A DNA stretch of 37,450 nt, taken from CAVPDE01 sp964580575 (GTDB lineage: Bacteria > Desulfobacterota > DSM-4660 > Desulfatiglandales > HGW-15). The notes beneath the pieces are model-generated. The model made no database searches and had not been told where the DNA came from. It was given only the letters and a program-made list of their open reading frames with translations. The DNA is taken from NCBI GenBank assembly GCA_964580575.1, contig CAZOLJ010000046.1, positions 1 through 37,450 on the forward strand. The letters run 5' to 3'. Position 1 is the stretch's first letter, and each line of letters begins with the position of its first letter. Of this stretch, positions 1 through 7,368 are shown one piece after another. A program made the position numbers and the translations under genes.

Positions 1-75
1 TGGTGGGCGGTACAGGATTTGAACCTGCGACTTCCACCGTGTGAGGATGGCACTCTCCCGCTGAGTTAACCGCCC
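1..75 (-). tRNA. tRNA-Val (anticodon CAC), CCA end encoded
   Basis: The reverse complement folds as a complete cloverleaf: 7-bp acceptor stem GGGCGGT/ACCGCCC, D arm, anticodon stem CCATC/GGTGG with loop CTCACAC, and T arm GCAGG/CCTGT with loop TTCAAAT. The anticodon is CAC, which reads the valine codon GUG. The 3' CCA is genomic and coincides with base 1 of the window, so the gene is complete but ends exactly at the edge. The fold was made by eye. Confidence 0.95.
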
Positions 76-77
76 GG

Positions 78-145
78 AATCAGTAATCAGTAATCAGTAA
101 TCAGTCAACACCGCTCCACACGAGTTCTCAGTGAACAGTGAACAT
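78..145. repeat. Heptamer repeats CAGTAAT and CAGTGAA
   Basis: Bases 81-105 are 3.6 tandem copies of the heptamer CAGTAAT, starting 5 bases beyond the tRNA 5' end. Bases 129-143 hold two copies of a related heptamer, CAGTGAA. The spacer to rluB (76-203) shows no gene. The units resemble CAGTAGG/CAGTAAG at 15911 and the GGTGAAC units at 21442, so they look like part of a dispersed short-unit repeat family. Confidence 0.8.
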
Positions 146-203
146 ACCTCATACTACAACCAAAACAGGTTTGTAAACAAAAAAACACGGCGCAAAGGCA
201 AAC

Positions 204-1028
204 TCAGGGGAGGCCGGTGAGCCTGTTCATGGCCGCCACCTCATCGGGATCGAGGCGGCGGTAGCGGCCGATCTTGAGGTTGCCCAGTTCGATAGCACCG
301 AATCCCGTGCGGATCAGGTGAACGACCCGGCAGTCCACGGCTTCGATCATGCGCCGCAGCAGGCGCTTCTTTCCGCTCGTCACGGTGATCCTGAGATCGG
401 TCAGATCACCGCGTCTGCGGATGAGGTTGACCTTCGCCGGACCGCTGAACCCCTCGTCCAGGTAAACGCCGCTGCGGAGTCTCTCGATCGTAGACTCCGA
501 CACCTCCCCTTCCACGGAGACCTTGTAGGTCTTGGAAACATGAAAACGGGGGTGGGTCAGGCGGTGCGCCCATTCGCCGTCATTGGTGAGGAGCAGCAGG
601 CCCAGGCTGTCAAAATCCAGGCGGCCCACCGGGTAGACTCTTTCCTTGATCCCTGTGAGCAGATCGGTCACCACAGGCCTTCCCTCAGGGTCCCGGAGCG
701 AGGACACATAGCCAAATGGTTTGTTCAGCATGAGGTAGAGCCTGTCGGAATGAGCAGAAACAGGCTTTCCGTCCACCCGGATGTCGTCGGTTCCCCAGAC
801 CGCCTTGGCGCCGGGCTCCCTCAACACCTCTCCATTGACCGTGACTCGGCCTGCCTGGATCCACTCGTCCGCCTTGCGTCTCGAGGTGATGCCTGCAAGG
901 GAAAGGATTCGGTTAACCCGCTGACTCAGGGGAAGGTTCTTCCTGGGAAGGGGCTTCGTCGGAAGAGATTTCCTCCTGGTTCGGTTTTTGGTCAAAGAGG
1001 CTCTGCTGTTCATCGTCTTCGCTTCCAA
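204..1028 (-). CDS. rluB: 23S rRNA pseudouridine synthase, RsuA/RluB family
   Basis: The 274-residue protein has an N-terminal S4 RNA-binding domain at about residues 35-80 and a pseudouridine synthase domain after it. The catalytic aspartate lies in the signature GRLDFDSLGLLLLTND (Asp138). The family converts a uridine of large-subunit rRNA to pseudouridine in the cytoplasm. The first 33 residues are basic and poorly conserved and overlap the 3' end of scpB. Met6 at 1013 is an alternative start; no ATG, GTG or TTG lies closer to the S4 domain. Placement directly after scpA-scpB is common in bacteria. RluB rather than RsuA is favoured by context only. Confidence 0.9.
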   Translation of the reverse strand: MEAKTMNSRASLTKNRTRRKSLPTKPLPRKNLPLSQRVNRILSLAGITSRRKADEWIQAGRVTVNGEVLREPGAKAVWGTDDIRVDGKPVSAHSDRLYLMLNKPFGYVSSLRDPEGRPVVTDLLTGIKERVYPVGRLDFDSLGLLLLTNDGEWAHRLTHPRFHVSKTYKVSVEGEVSESTIERLRSGVYLDEGFSGPAKVNLIRRRGDLTDLRITVTSGKKRLLRRMIEAVDCRVVHLIRTGFGAIELGNLKIGRYRRLDPDEVAAMNRLTGLP

Positions 1029-1542
1029 GAGCCTTGAGCTCTTTTATTTTGGGAAGGGACTCGATATCTTTCAGGTCAAAGACTTCAAGAAATTTTCTGG
1101 TCGTGCCATACACCAGGGGTCTGCCTGGGAGGTTTTTCCTGCCCATGATTTTGACGAGCCCTTTTTCCAGAAGGGTCTTCAGAATCCCGCCCACATCGAC
1201 CCCTCTCAGCCTCTCGATCTCCTGGCGGAGAACCGGCTGCTTGTAAGCGATGATGGCCAAGGTCTCCATGGTCGCCCTGGAGAGTCGTGCAGGAGAGGCC
1301 TGAAGCATTTTGAGGATGTAAGCGCCGTATTCCGGCCGGCTCCTGAACTGGAACCCGCCGCCTACTTCGTGGAGCGCAAAACTTCTTCCCATGGCTTCAT
1401 ATTCATATTTCAGGACCCTGAGCGCACCCGCTATCTCTGTGGATTTCACCTCGGGGAGGACCGCATGGATTTCTTTGATGGCCAAGGGCTTGTCGGATGC
1501 AAAGAGCAGAGCTTCAATTATTAGTTTGAGCGATTTCACCAT
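913..1542 (-). CDS. scpB: Segregation and condensation protein ScpB
   Basis: This 209-residue winged-helix protein forms a complex with ScpA and SMC that compacts and segregates the chromosome. The start was set at 1542 (MVKSLKLIIEALLF), which matches the family start. A longer in-frame start at 1593 would add 17 residues lying inside scpA. The chosen start still overlaps the scpA stop by 29 bases, suggesting coupled translation. The C-terminus is acidic and Gln/Glu/Ser-rich, typical of ScpB tails, and overlaps the start of rluB. Confidence 0.93.
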   Translation of the reverse strand: MVKSLKLIIEALLFASDKPLAIKEIHAVLPEVKSTEIAGALRVLKYEYEAMGRSFALHEVGGGFQFRSRPEYGAYILKMLQASPARLSRATMETLAIIAYKQPVLRQEIERLRGVDVGGILKTLLEKGLVKIMGRKNLPGRPLVYGTTRKFLEVFDLKDIESLPKIKELKALGSEDDEQQSLFDQKPNQEEISSDEAPSQEEPSPESAG

Positions 1543-2266
1543 GATGGTTGTCCTCGTCTTCTTTGAAATGCGGCTCCAGGAGAATATCGGCATCCAAGTG
1601 GGCCTGCACGATCCTCACGAGTCCCATCTGCACCAATTCCAGGAGGGCCAGAAAGGTGACCACGAACTCGGAGATTGTTCTGTCTTGGTCAAAGAGCTCG
1701 ATAAAAAAGAACGGCCCCTGTGTCTTGAGCCGGTCCATGATCTGCGTGGTTTTGTCTTTGAGCGACCACTCCTCCCTCTGGAAGCTGATCATAGTGCCCG
1801 GTAGCCTTTCCTCCACAATCCTCTTGAAGGCGTCGATGAGCTGAAAAAGGCTGACCTCCAGCATGGCTTCTTCACTCTGGAGCTGCGATTTGAGCTCCGG
1901 GGCGAGCTTGCGGGCAAAGACGTCTCTTTCCAGCATTTCCCTATCCGTGAGATCCTCGGCCGCCTCCTTGAGCTTGAGGTATTCGATCAGGGGCCGTGCG
2001 ATTTCCATTCGAGGGTCTTCCGCGTCTTCTTCCTGGGCGCAGGGGAGGAGCATCCTGGATTTGATGTGAACAAGAGTGGAAGCCGTGACCAGAAAATCTC
2101 CAGCCAGAGAGATATTCAACGCCTTCATCAGGTCCAGGTAGGCGAGATACTGATCCGTAATGGTCGAGATGGGAATATCAAAGATGTCCACTTCGTTTTT
2201 GCGAATGAGGTGGAGCAGAAGGTCCAGAGGACCTTCAAAGATTTCCAGTTTCACTTCATATTCCAT
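1514..2266 (-). CDS. scpA: Segregation and condensation protein ScpA
   Basis: The 250-residue protein is the kleisin subunit that bridges SMC heads. The N-terminus carries the family signature with FEGPLDLLLHLI followed by DIFDIPIS, and the C-terminus is a winged helix ending in an acidic His-rich tail. It is 36 bases downstream of the DHH-CBS-nucleotidyltransferase gene and overlaps scpB, so it sits in the minus-strand operon with scpB and rluB. Confidence 0.95.
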   Translation of the reverse strand: MEYEVKLEIFEGPLDLLLHLIRKNEVDIFDIPISTITDQYLAYLDLMKALNISLAGDFLVTASTLVHIKSRMLLPCAQEEDAEDPRMEIARPLIEYLKLKEAAEDLTDREMLERDVFARKLAPELKSQLQSEEAMLEVSLFQLIDAFKRIVEERLPGTMISFQREEWSLKDKTTQIMDRLKTQGPFFFIELFDQDRTISEFVVTFLALLELVQMGLVRIVQAHLDADILLEPHFKEDEDNHHGEIAQTNN

Positions 2267-2302
2267 GTGAATCGCATCCCCAGTCAGATTCTTCTTATAA
2301 TG

Positions 2303-5002
2303 CTAAGCGGGCAGGCGGGTACCGTATTTCTCCCTCACAAAAAGCAGTTCATCCTCCCTGGTGTTCACCTGGTTGTTGAGCTTTGCCTCCAGCAGAGCAT
2401 CCAGGATCTGCCGGTACAAAGGGCCGGGCTTGAAACCCAGGTGCTTCAGGTCACGACCCGTCAGGGAAACCCTCGCTCCCTTCATCCGGGTGAAGAAGTT
2501 CGAAATCTGTCTTTTGATGATCCGGTTGTTCGCCTTCGCCATCATGAAGAGCAGCGTCTCCGTGTCGTAGGAGGAGAGGAGCTTGTAGAGCTCATAAGGG
2601 GTGCTTTCTCCCTTAGACCGAAAGAGCTTGTCAAGAACGGAGTTCATTTCCGTTCTCTGGGCCACCATTCTGCGGCCCTCCGCGTCCCCCATTTGAAGCC
2701 TTTCTCCAAGGGTCTGGAGCGCCTTAGGGTCCAGGGCAGAAGTCAGCCCATGCCAGTAGAGCTTCCAGGGGTCATAGGGTTCCTCCAGATAGAGATGGTT
2801 GAACCAGGCGATGATGCCGCGGATTTCCTCAAAGAGCATTTTGAGGTCCGCAGACAGGTGGATTTCCGGAGAAATGACCTGGAGCAGATCGAACTCGTCC
2901 AACCTCTCAATCGCCAGGATGGGCTCCGGTTCCATGAGGAGCAGCTTCAGTTCCAGGAAAAGCCGCCTGCCCGAGAGGCCCTTGAAGCAGTTGATGGCCA
3001 CCGCGTTTTTCATGAGGCCTAGGGTCAGCTTCCCGATCCTGAATCCGAATCGCTGCTCGAACCGAATCGCCCTCAAGACGCGCGTCGGGTCTTCGACGAA
3101 ACTGAGATTGTGCAGAACCCGAAGCGCTTTTTCCCGAATATCCTTTAAGGCGCCGAAATAGTCAATAAGCGTTCCATAGTCCCTGCGGTTGAGTTTGATC
3201 GCCAGGGTGTTGATGGTGAAATCCCGCCGGTAGAGATCCATTTTGAGAGAGCTCATCTCCACGGTGGGCGGAGCGGCTGGGAAATCATAATACTCGATGC
3301 GGGCGGTGGCGACGTCCACCTTGAACCCATCGGCGAAGACCAGGACCACGGTGCCGAATTTCTTGTGGCTTCTTACCTTCACTTCGTGCTGGGCCGCGAA
3401 TTCCTGCGCGAATTTGATTCCGTCCCCCTCAATCACGATGTCCACGTCGAGGTTCTCCCGCTTAAGGAGAATATCTCTCACCAGCCCGCCCACGAGATAG
3501 GCGTTGAACCCCATGAGATCCGCCACACGGCCGAATTCCTTCAGAAGCTCGATGACCCGCCTGGGCAGGCGCTCTTTGAGCACGGCAGCCAAGTTCTTTT
3601 CCCTCAGGTAGCGGGCGCTGTCCCGGGACTCGTAAAGAAAACTAGGGATGACCGGACCGCCGACGAGGATGTTCAAGAGATCGGTCCGGGTGATCACTCC
3701 GAGCACTTTTCGATCGTTCACCACGGGAAGAATTCGCAGTTTCTCTTCAATGATCTTTTCCTGGATCTCTTTGAGCGTAGCGTCAGGGCCGACCGTGGCG
3801 AACTCGATGTTGGTGTATTCCTTGATTGGGATAGCGCCCAGACCGAAATAGACGGCCTTTTCCACAACCTGCCTCGTGATGTACCCTGTCAGGGCTTCGC
3901 TCTCATCCATGACTAGGAGCACATTGATGTTGAACTGGGTCATGATCCTGGCCGCTTCCTTGACGGTCGTCTGGGGCAGGACGTGGATCACCGGAGAGGA
4001 CATCACATCCCGTGCCTGCTTTTGAGGAATGACCCTGCTTCTGAGGAGGGCCAGGATGGCTTTTTCAACCTGGATGAGGGTCTTGTTCTTGATGGTGGCG
4101 GAGGCTGCCTGGGGATGGCCGCCGCCTCCGAAGGCGAGGGCGATTTCAGCCGCATTCACCTCCTCCACGCGGCTGCGGGCCACAAGATAGACTTTGTCCT
4201 CCATCTGGGCCAGGGCGAGAATCACCCCGAGATTTTCCATCTCCATGAACTTGTGCACCAGCACGGCAAAGTCGCCCACATAGTCCTCGCGACTGACCTT
4301 GCACAGGACCACCTCTACGCCGTTGATCATGTGGGTGGAGGCCGACTTGGTAAGATCACTGAGGAGCCAGATTTGCTCGGCCGTCAGCTCGCGGGTCAAC
4401 ATGTCTGAAATCAGATTGGGGTTGGCGCCCTGCTCCGAGAGCCACGCCGCGGCTCGGTAGTCCTCCGATCGCGTCGAGGTGAAGGTGAAAGAGCCCGTGT
4501 CCTCGTGGATGCCCAGACACAGGATGGTGGCTTCATCCGGGGTGAGAGGAAGGTTCCTTTCCCGGATCAATTCAGTGAGGATCGTGGTTGTGGCGCCCAC
4601 CTCCTTGATCACCTCCAGGTCGCCCTTGATGTCCTCTTCGGAGTCATGATGATGGTCATAAATGTGAATTTGAATGTCTTCGCGGCCGGCCAGTTCCGCG
4701 AACTTGCCGATGCGGTTTTTCTGCCGGGTGTCCACAAGGATCAGCCGTTTGATCCGGTCAAAGTCCACGTGTTTGAGCTTGGTGAAGTTGAAGAGGTAGG
4801 ACGTGGAATGGAGAAAGAAATTCCTCAGGTTTTTTTCCTGGGACCCGGGAAACACCAGCGTGGCCTCAGGGTAGAGTTTCTGGGCTGCGATCATGGAAGC
4901 AAGAGCATCGAAATCAGCGTTCATGTGGGTGGTGATGATCTCTTCATGAGCCTTCTCAGTCGCCGGATGCTCCAATTCTTTTTCAGCTTCGGAGGTGACC
5001 AT
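2303..5002 (-). CDS. DHH phosphoesterase - twin CBS - tRNA nucleotidyltransferase fusion
   Basis: The 899-residue protein has three modules. Residues 20-310 are a DHH/DHHA1 phosphoesterase: HMNADFD (His26, Asp30, Asp32), Asp91, DHH at 116-118, and GGGGHPQA at 292-299. Residues 332-445 are two CBS domains that could sense an adenine nucleotide. From about 480 to the end it is a class II poly(A) polymerase/CCA-adding enzyme, with LVGGLVRD (503-510) and the metal aspartates in LDVDIVIEG (Asp519, Asp521). Family knowledge points to tRNA 3'-end repair, possibly A-addition, combined with hydrolysis of short RNA or DNA. Similar fusions occur in Desulfobacterota and Aquifex-like bacteria. Whether it adds A only or CCA cannot be told by eye. 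Confidence 0.88.
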   Translation of the reverse strand: MVTSEAEKELEHPATEKAHEEIITTHMNADFDALASMIAAQKLYPEATLVFPGSQEKNLRNFFLHSTSYLFNFTKLKHVDFDRIKRLILVDTRQKNRIGKFAELAGREDIQIHIYDHHHDSEEDIKGDLEVIKEVGATTTILTELIRERNLPLTPDEATILCLGIHEDTGSFTFTSTRSEDYRAAAWLSEQGANPNLISDMLTRELTAEQIWLLSDLTKSASTHMINGVEVVLCKVSREDYVGDFAVLVHKFMEMENLGVILALAQMEDKVYLVARSRVEEVNAAEIALAFGGGGHPQAASATIKNKTLIQVEKAILALLRSRVIPQKQARDVMSSPVIHVLPQTTVKEAARIMTQFNINVLLVMDESEALTGYITRQVVEKAVYFGLGAIPIKEYTNIEFATVGPDATLKEIQEKIIEEKLRILPVVNDRKVLGVITRTDLLNILVGGPVIPSFLYESRDSARYLREKNLAAVLKERLPRRVIELLKEFGRVADLMGFNAYLVGGLVRDILLKRENLDVDIVIEGDGIKFAQEFAAQHEVKVRSHKKFGTVVLVFADGFKVDVATARIEYYDFPAAPPTVEMSSLKMDLYRRDFTINTLAIKLNRRDYGTLIDYFGALKDIREKALRVLHNLSFVEDPTRVLRAIRFEQRFGFRIGKLTLGLMKNAVAINCFKGLSGRRLFLELKLLLMEPEPILAIERLDEFDLLQVISPEIHLSADLKMLFEEIRGIIAWFNHLYLEEPYDPWKLYWHGLTSALDPKALQTLGERLQMGDAEGRRMVAQRTEMNSVLDKLFRSKGESTPYELYKLLSSYDTETLLFMMAKANNRIIKRQISNFFTRMKGARVSLTGRDLKHLGFKPGPLYRQILDALLEAKLNNQVNTREDELLFVREKYGTRLPA

Positions 5003-5051
5003 GGGGGGATCATATCACAAAGCGTCGGGATCACGTAAGCAGAAACAGCAC

Positions 5052-5117
5052 AGAGCTAAGAGCAGGGAGCGTGGAGCATAGAGTATGAAGTGCTCTAAGC
5101 TCCGTTCTCTTAGCTCT
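5052..5117. repeat. RGAGCNN heptamer array with an 11-bp inverted repeat
   Basis: Five tandem heptamers of form RGAGCNN (the last with T for C) run from 5052 to 5086. AGAGCTAAGAG (5052-5062) recurs as its exact reverse complement CTCTTAGCTCT (5107-5117), giving 11-bp arms around a 44-base loop. The spacer between the DHH fusion gene and dksA (5003-5220) contains no convincing gene. A closely similar heptamer array lies at 19466-19500. Confidence 0.8.
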
Positions 5118-5220
5118 TAACTCTATAGTTCTTTTTGGGATGATGGAGAGGTGGCTTCGCAGGGAAGGCCATAGGAGCAGAAAAGTGCTGAACGCTGAGA
5201 GCTGGGCAAGGTGCTCCGGA

Positions 5221-5586
5221 TTACTGGCCTCTGACCTTTTCTTCCTGTTCCTGCTTTGTCTTGCACTCGATGCACAGGGTGGTGACCGGTCTTGCCTCGA
5301 GCCGCTCTTCGGAGATCTCCTCCCCGCAGGACTCGCAAATGCCGTACGTGCCCGTCTCGATTCTTTCCAGGGCCTCTTTGATTTTTCCGATCAGCTTCCT
5401 TTCCCTGTCCCTGATGCGTAGAGTGAAATTCCGGTCCGATTCCAAACTCGCCCTGTCCGTGGGGTCTGGCAGGTTCCCGTTGTGGGTGGTCATGTCATTC
5501 ACGGTTTTGTTGGCTTCATCGAGAAGTTCCACCATGGTCCCATCGAGAAGGCTTTTGAAATGCTCTAGTCTTTTTTTCGTCATCAT
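5221..5586 (-). CDS. dksA: DksA-type RNA polymerase secondary-channel regulator
   Basis: The 121-residue protein has a long coiled-coil region, the acidic tip motif DPTDRA (Asp41, Asp44, Ala46), and a four-cysteine zinc finger (Cys84, Cys87, Cys105, Cys108). DksA inserts its coiled coil into the RNA polymerase secondary channel and works with ppGpp. The start was set at the double ATG at 5586, 16 bases after the dnaJ stop. A longer in-frame start at 5676 would place a basic extension inside dnaJ and is unlikely. The stop codon lies in a CAGTAA context. Confidence 0.9.
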   Translation of the reverse strand: MMTKKRLEHFKSLLDGTMVELLDEANKTVNDMTTHNGNLPDPTDRASLESDRNFTLRIRDRERKLIGKIKEALERIETGTYGICESCGEEISEERLEARPVTTLCIECKTKQEQEEKVRGQ

Positions 5587-5602
5587 GATGACCCTATCTG
5601 CC

Positions 5603-6715
5603 TCACTGCGATCTTGTGATCTTTTGCCAGAATTTCTTGGACTCCCTCGCTTCCTTGATCCCTTCGTTTTTGGCAAATTCTTCGAGAAGCTCCTTCTGGC
5701 GTAAGGTAAGCTTTTTCGGTATTCTCACTGCAACTCTTATGAAGAGATCCCCCTTCTTGCCCTTCTGGAGGCTCGGCATGCCGAGACCGGGCAGGGTAAG
5801 GATATCGCCAGGCTGCGTGCCGGCAGGAATATGCAAGTCTTCACCCTTTTCGCTTCCTAGCAAGGGGATCGTTATGGTATTGCCCAATGTGGCCTGCACA
5901 AATGAAACGGGAACCTCGCAGAGGAGGTGCTCGCCTTCCCTCTTGAAGAATTCGTGATCCTTCACATGAATCACGACAAATAGATCTCCGGGCGGTCCGC
6001 CGTTTTCCCCTGCTTCCCCTTCGCCCTGGAGCCTAAGCTGAGACCCTGTATCGACGCCGGGCGGAATCTTGAGGCTGATCTTCCTGTCCGTTCGAATCTT
6101 GCCTTTGCCACTGCACTCTTTACAGGGGTCCACCACAATGCGGCCTTCTCCGTGGCACGCAGGGCAGGTAGTACTGATCTGGAAGAAACCCTGGGACCTG
6201 AAAATCTGTCCCCTGCCTCCACAGGTGGTGCAGGCCTTGCGTTCAGTTCCGGGTTTCAATCCTGAGCCGTGGCAACTTTCGCAGAAGGCCCATTTCTTGA
6301 AGGAAATCTCTTCCTCCCGACCGGCGAAAGCGTCTTCCAGCGTCATCTCCAGGTCATAGCGAAGGCTGTTGCCTTTTCTCGCTCTGGTTCTCCGTCCGGT
6401 TCTTGAGCCGAAGCCGAAGAACTCATCGAAGAGATCTCCGAAGCTGCTGAAGATGTCGTCAAAACCGCTGAATCCTCTGAAACCAGTACCGGCAAGACCC
6501 TCGTGGCCGTAGCGGTCGTAGACGTCCCTCTTTTCCTGGTCTCTCAGCACTTCGTAAGCCTCAGCCGCTTCCTTGAAGCGCTCCTCCGCCTCCCGGTCGC
6601 CTGGATTGCGGTCCGGGTGATGCTTCATGGCCAGTTTTCGGTAGGCTTTCTTGATGTCCTCTTCCGTGGCGCCACGGGAGACGCCGAGCACATCATAGTA
6701 ATCTCTTTTCTCCAT
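5603..6715 (-). CDS. dnaJ: Chaperone DnaJ (Hsp40)
   Basis: The 370-residue protein has the complete DnaJ layout: a J domain with HPD (KHHPDRNPG), a Gly/Phe-rich linker at about 75-105, a zinc-binding domain with four CxxCxGxG repeats (CESCHGSG, CTTCGGRG, CPACHGEG, CKECSGKG), and a C-terminal substrate-binding region. It stimulates the DnaK ATPase and delivers clients. It starts 5 bases after the rpoZ stop and is followed closely by dksA, so the three are probably one transcript. No dnaK or grpE is present here. Confidence 0.96.
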   Translation of the reverse strand: MEKRDYYDVLGVSRGATEEDIKKAYRKLAMKHHPDRNPGDREAEERFKEAAEAYEVLRDQEKRDVYDRYGHEGLAGTGFRGFSGFDDIFSSFGDLFDEFFGFGSRTGRRTRARKGNSLRYDLEMTLEDAFAGREEEISFKKWAFCESCHGSGLKPGTERKACTTCGGRGQIFRSQGFFQISTTCPACHGEGRIVVDPCKECSGKGKIRTDRKISLKIPPGVDTGSQLRLQGEGEAGENGGPPGDLFVVIHVKDHEFFKREGEHLLCEVPVSFVQATLGNTITIPLLGSEKGEDLHIPAGTQPGDILTLPGLGMPSLQKGKKGDLFIRVAVRIPKKLTLRQKELLEEFAKNEGIKEARESKKFWQKITRSQ

Positions 6716-6720
6716 CCTGA

Positions 6721-7002
6721 CTAACCTTCGGAACTCTCCTCTTCGGAAACGGAAAGGTCATCGCGCCCTTTGCCCTCCGAAAGAAGGGCGTCGCTCTCTT
6801 CAGAGAGCTTTCCCGAAGTTTTCGAGATCACCACGTTGGCGGCTGCAATTTCTCTCAGGGCGACCACAATGTCCTTGTTCCTGGACGCAAGGGTCGGCTC
6901 CGCTCCCTTCCTCAACTGGCGCACTCTCTTGGCTGCGGCATGAATCAGAGCAAAGCGGTTGTTCACCTGTTGCAGACAATCTTCAACGGTAATTCGAGCC
7001 AT
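6721..7002 (-). CDS. rpoZ: RNA polymerase omega subunit
   Basis: The 93-residue protein begins MARITVEDCLQQV and contains the omega signature of NRFALIHAAAKRVRQL; the tail is acidic. Omega helps assemble and stabilise RNA polymerase beta-prime. The start at 7002 was chosen because AGGAG lies six bases upstream and the sequence matches the family start; a start at 7056 would add 18 non-conserved residues. Its place at the head of a block with dksA puts two RNA-polymerase-associated ppGpp-response components together. Confidence 0.93.
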   Translation of the reverse strand: MARITVEDCLQQVNNRFALIHAAAKRVRQLRKGAEPTLASRNKDIVVALREIAAANVVISKTSGKLSEESDALLSEGKGRDDLSVSEEESSEG

Positions 7003-7368
7003 AGAAATCTCCTGTCCCGATTCCCCATGAGCCGTTAAGGGAATCGATGGGTTCAAGGGATCAAAAAATGCAACCTTCCGGACCCGCCGGGTTCCGGCTG
7101 GGGAACGGTGTATTCAGATAAATTTTACTTTTTACCATCTGGAAGGACAAAAGTAAACATTTTTCATAAACCTTCAATTTCCCTTTTTTTGCGCTTTCCG
7201 ATCAGGCCCAAATAAGAGTATCTTGAACCGGCGACGGAAAGGGAGAATCACCTCAAAATGACTCCCCAACTTATAGTAAGCTATTTTTGGGGAAATTCAA
7301 GCCATCCTGATGGCTTGATAAACAAAGCGTCGATCCGCACGTGAACCGGAATCCAGGGGGGAGATGCT
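7003..7368. other. Divergent intergenic region between rpoZ and comM
   Basis: No gene was seen in this 366-base spacer. A minus-strand promoter for rpoZ may lie in the AT-rich stretch around 7115-7165 (TTTACT, 17 bases, TAAAAA on the minus strand), but the match is weak. A GC-rich near-palindrome around 7078-7098 (CCGGACCCG facing CCGGGTTCCGG) could fold in either strand. No clear sigma-70 promoter for comM was found. Confidence 0.4.
7298..7317. promoter_or_regulatory. 20-bp inverted repeat upstream of comM
   Basis: CAAGCCATC and GATGGCTTG are exact reverse complements separated by two bases. The dyad ends 51 bases before the comM start. It could be an operator for a dimeric regulator or a small hairpin in the comM leader. 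It has no U-tract, so it is not a usual terminator. Confidence 0.45.

Noticed and set aside
318..1037. Plus-strand ORF opposite rluB
   Set aside because: It is the antisense shadow of a well-conserved gene and its protein has no recognisable domain.
5123..5338. Small minus-strand ORF overlapping dksA
   Set aside because: It is out of frame with dksA, mostly repeat-derived, and has no supporting features.
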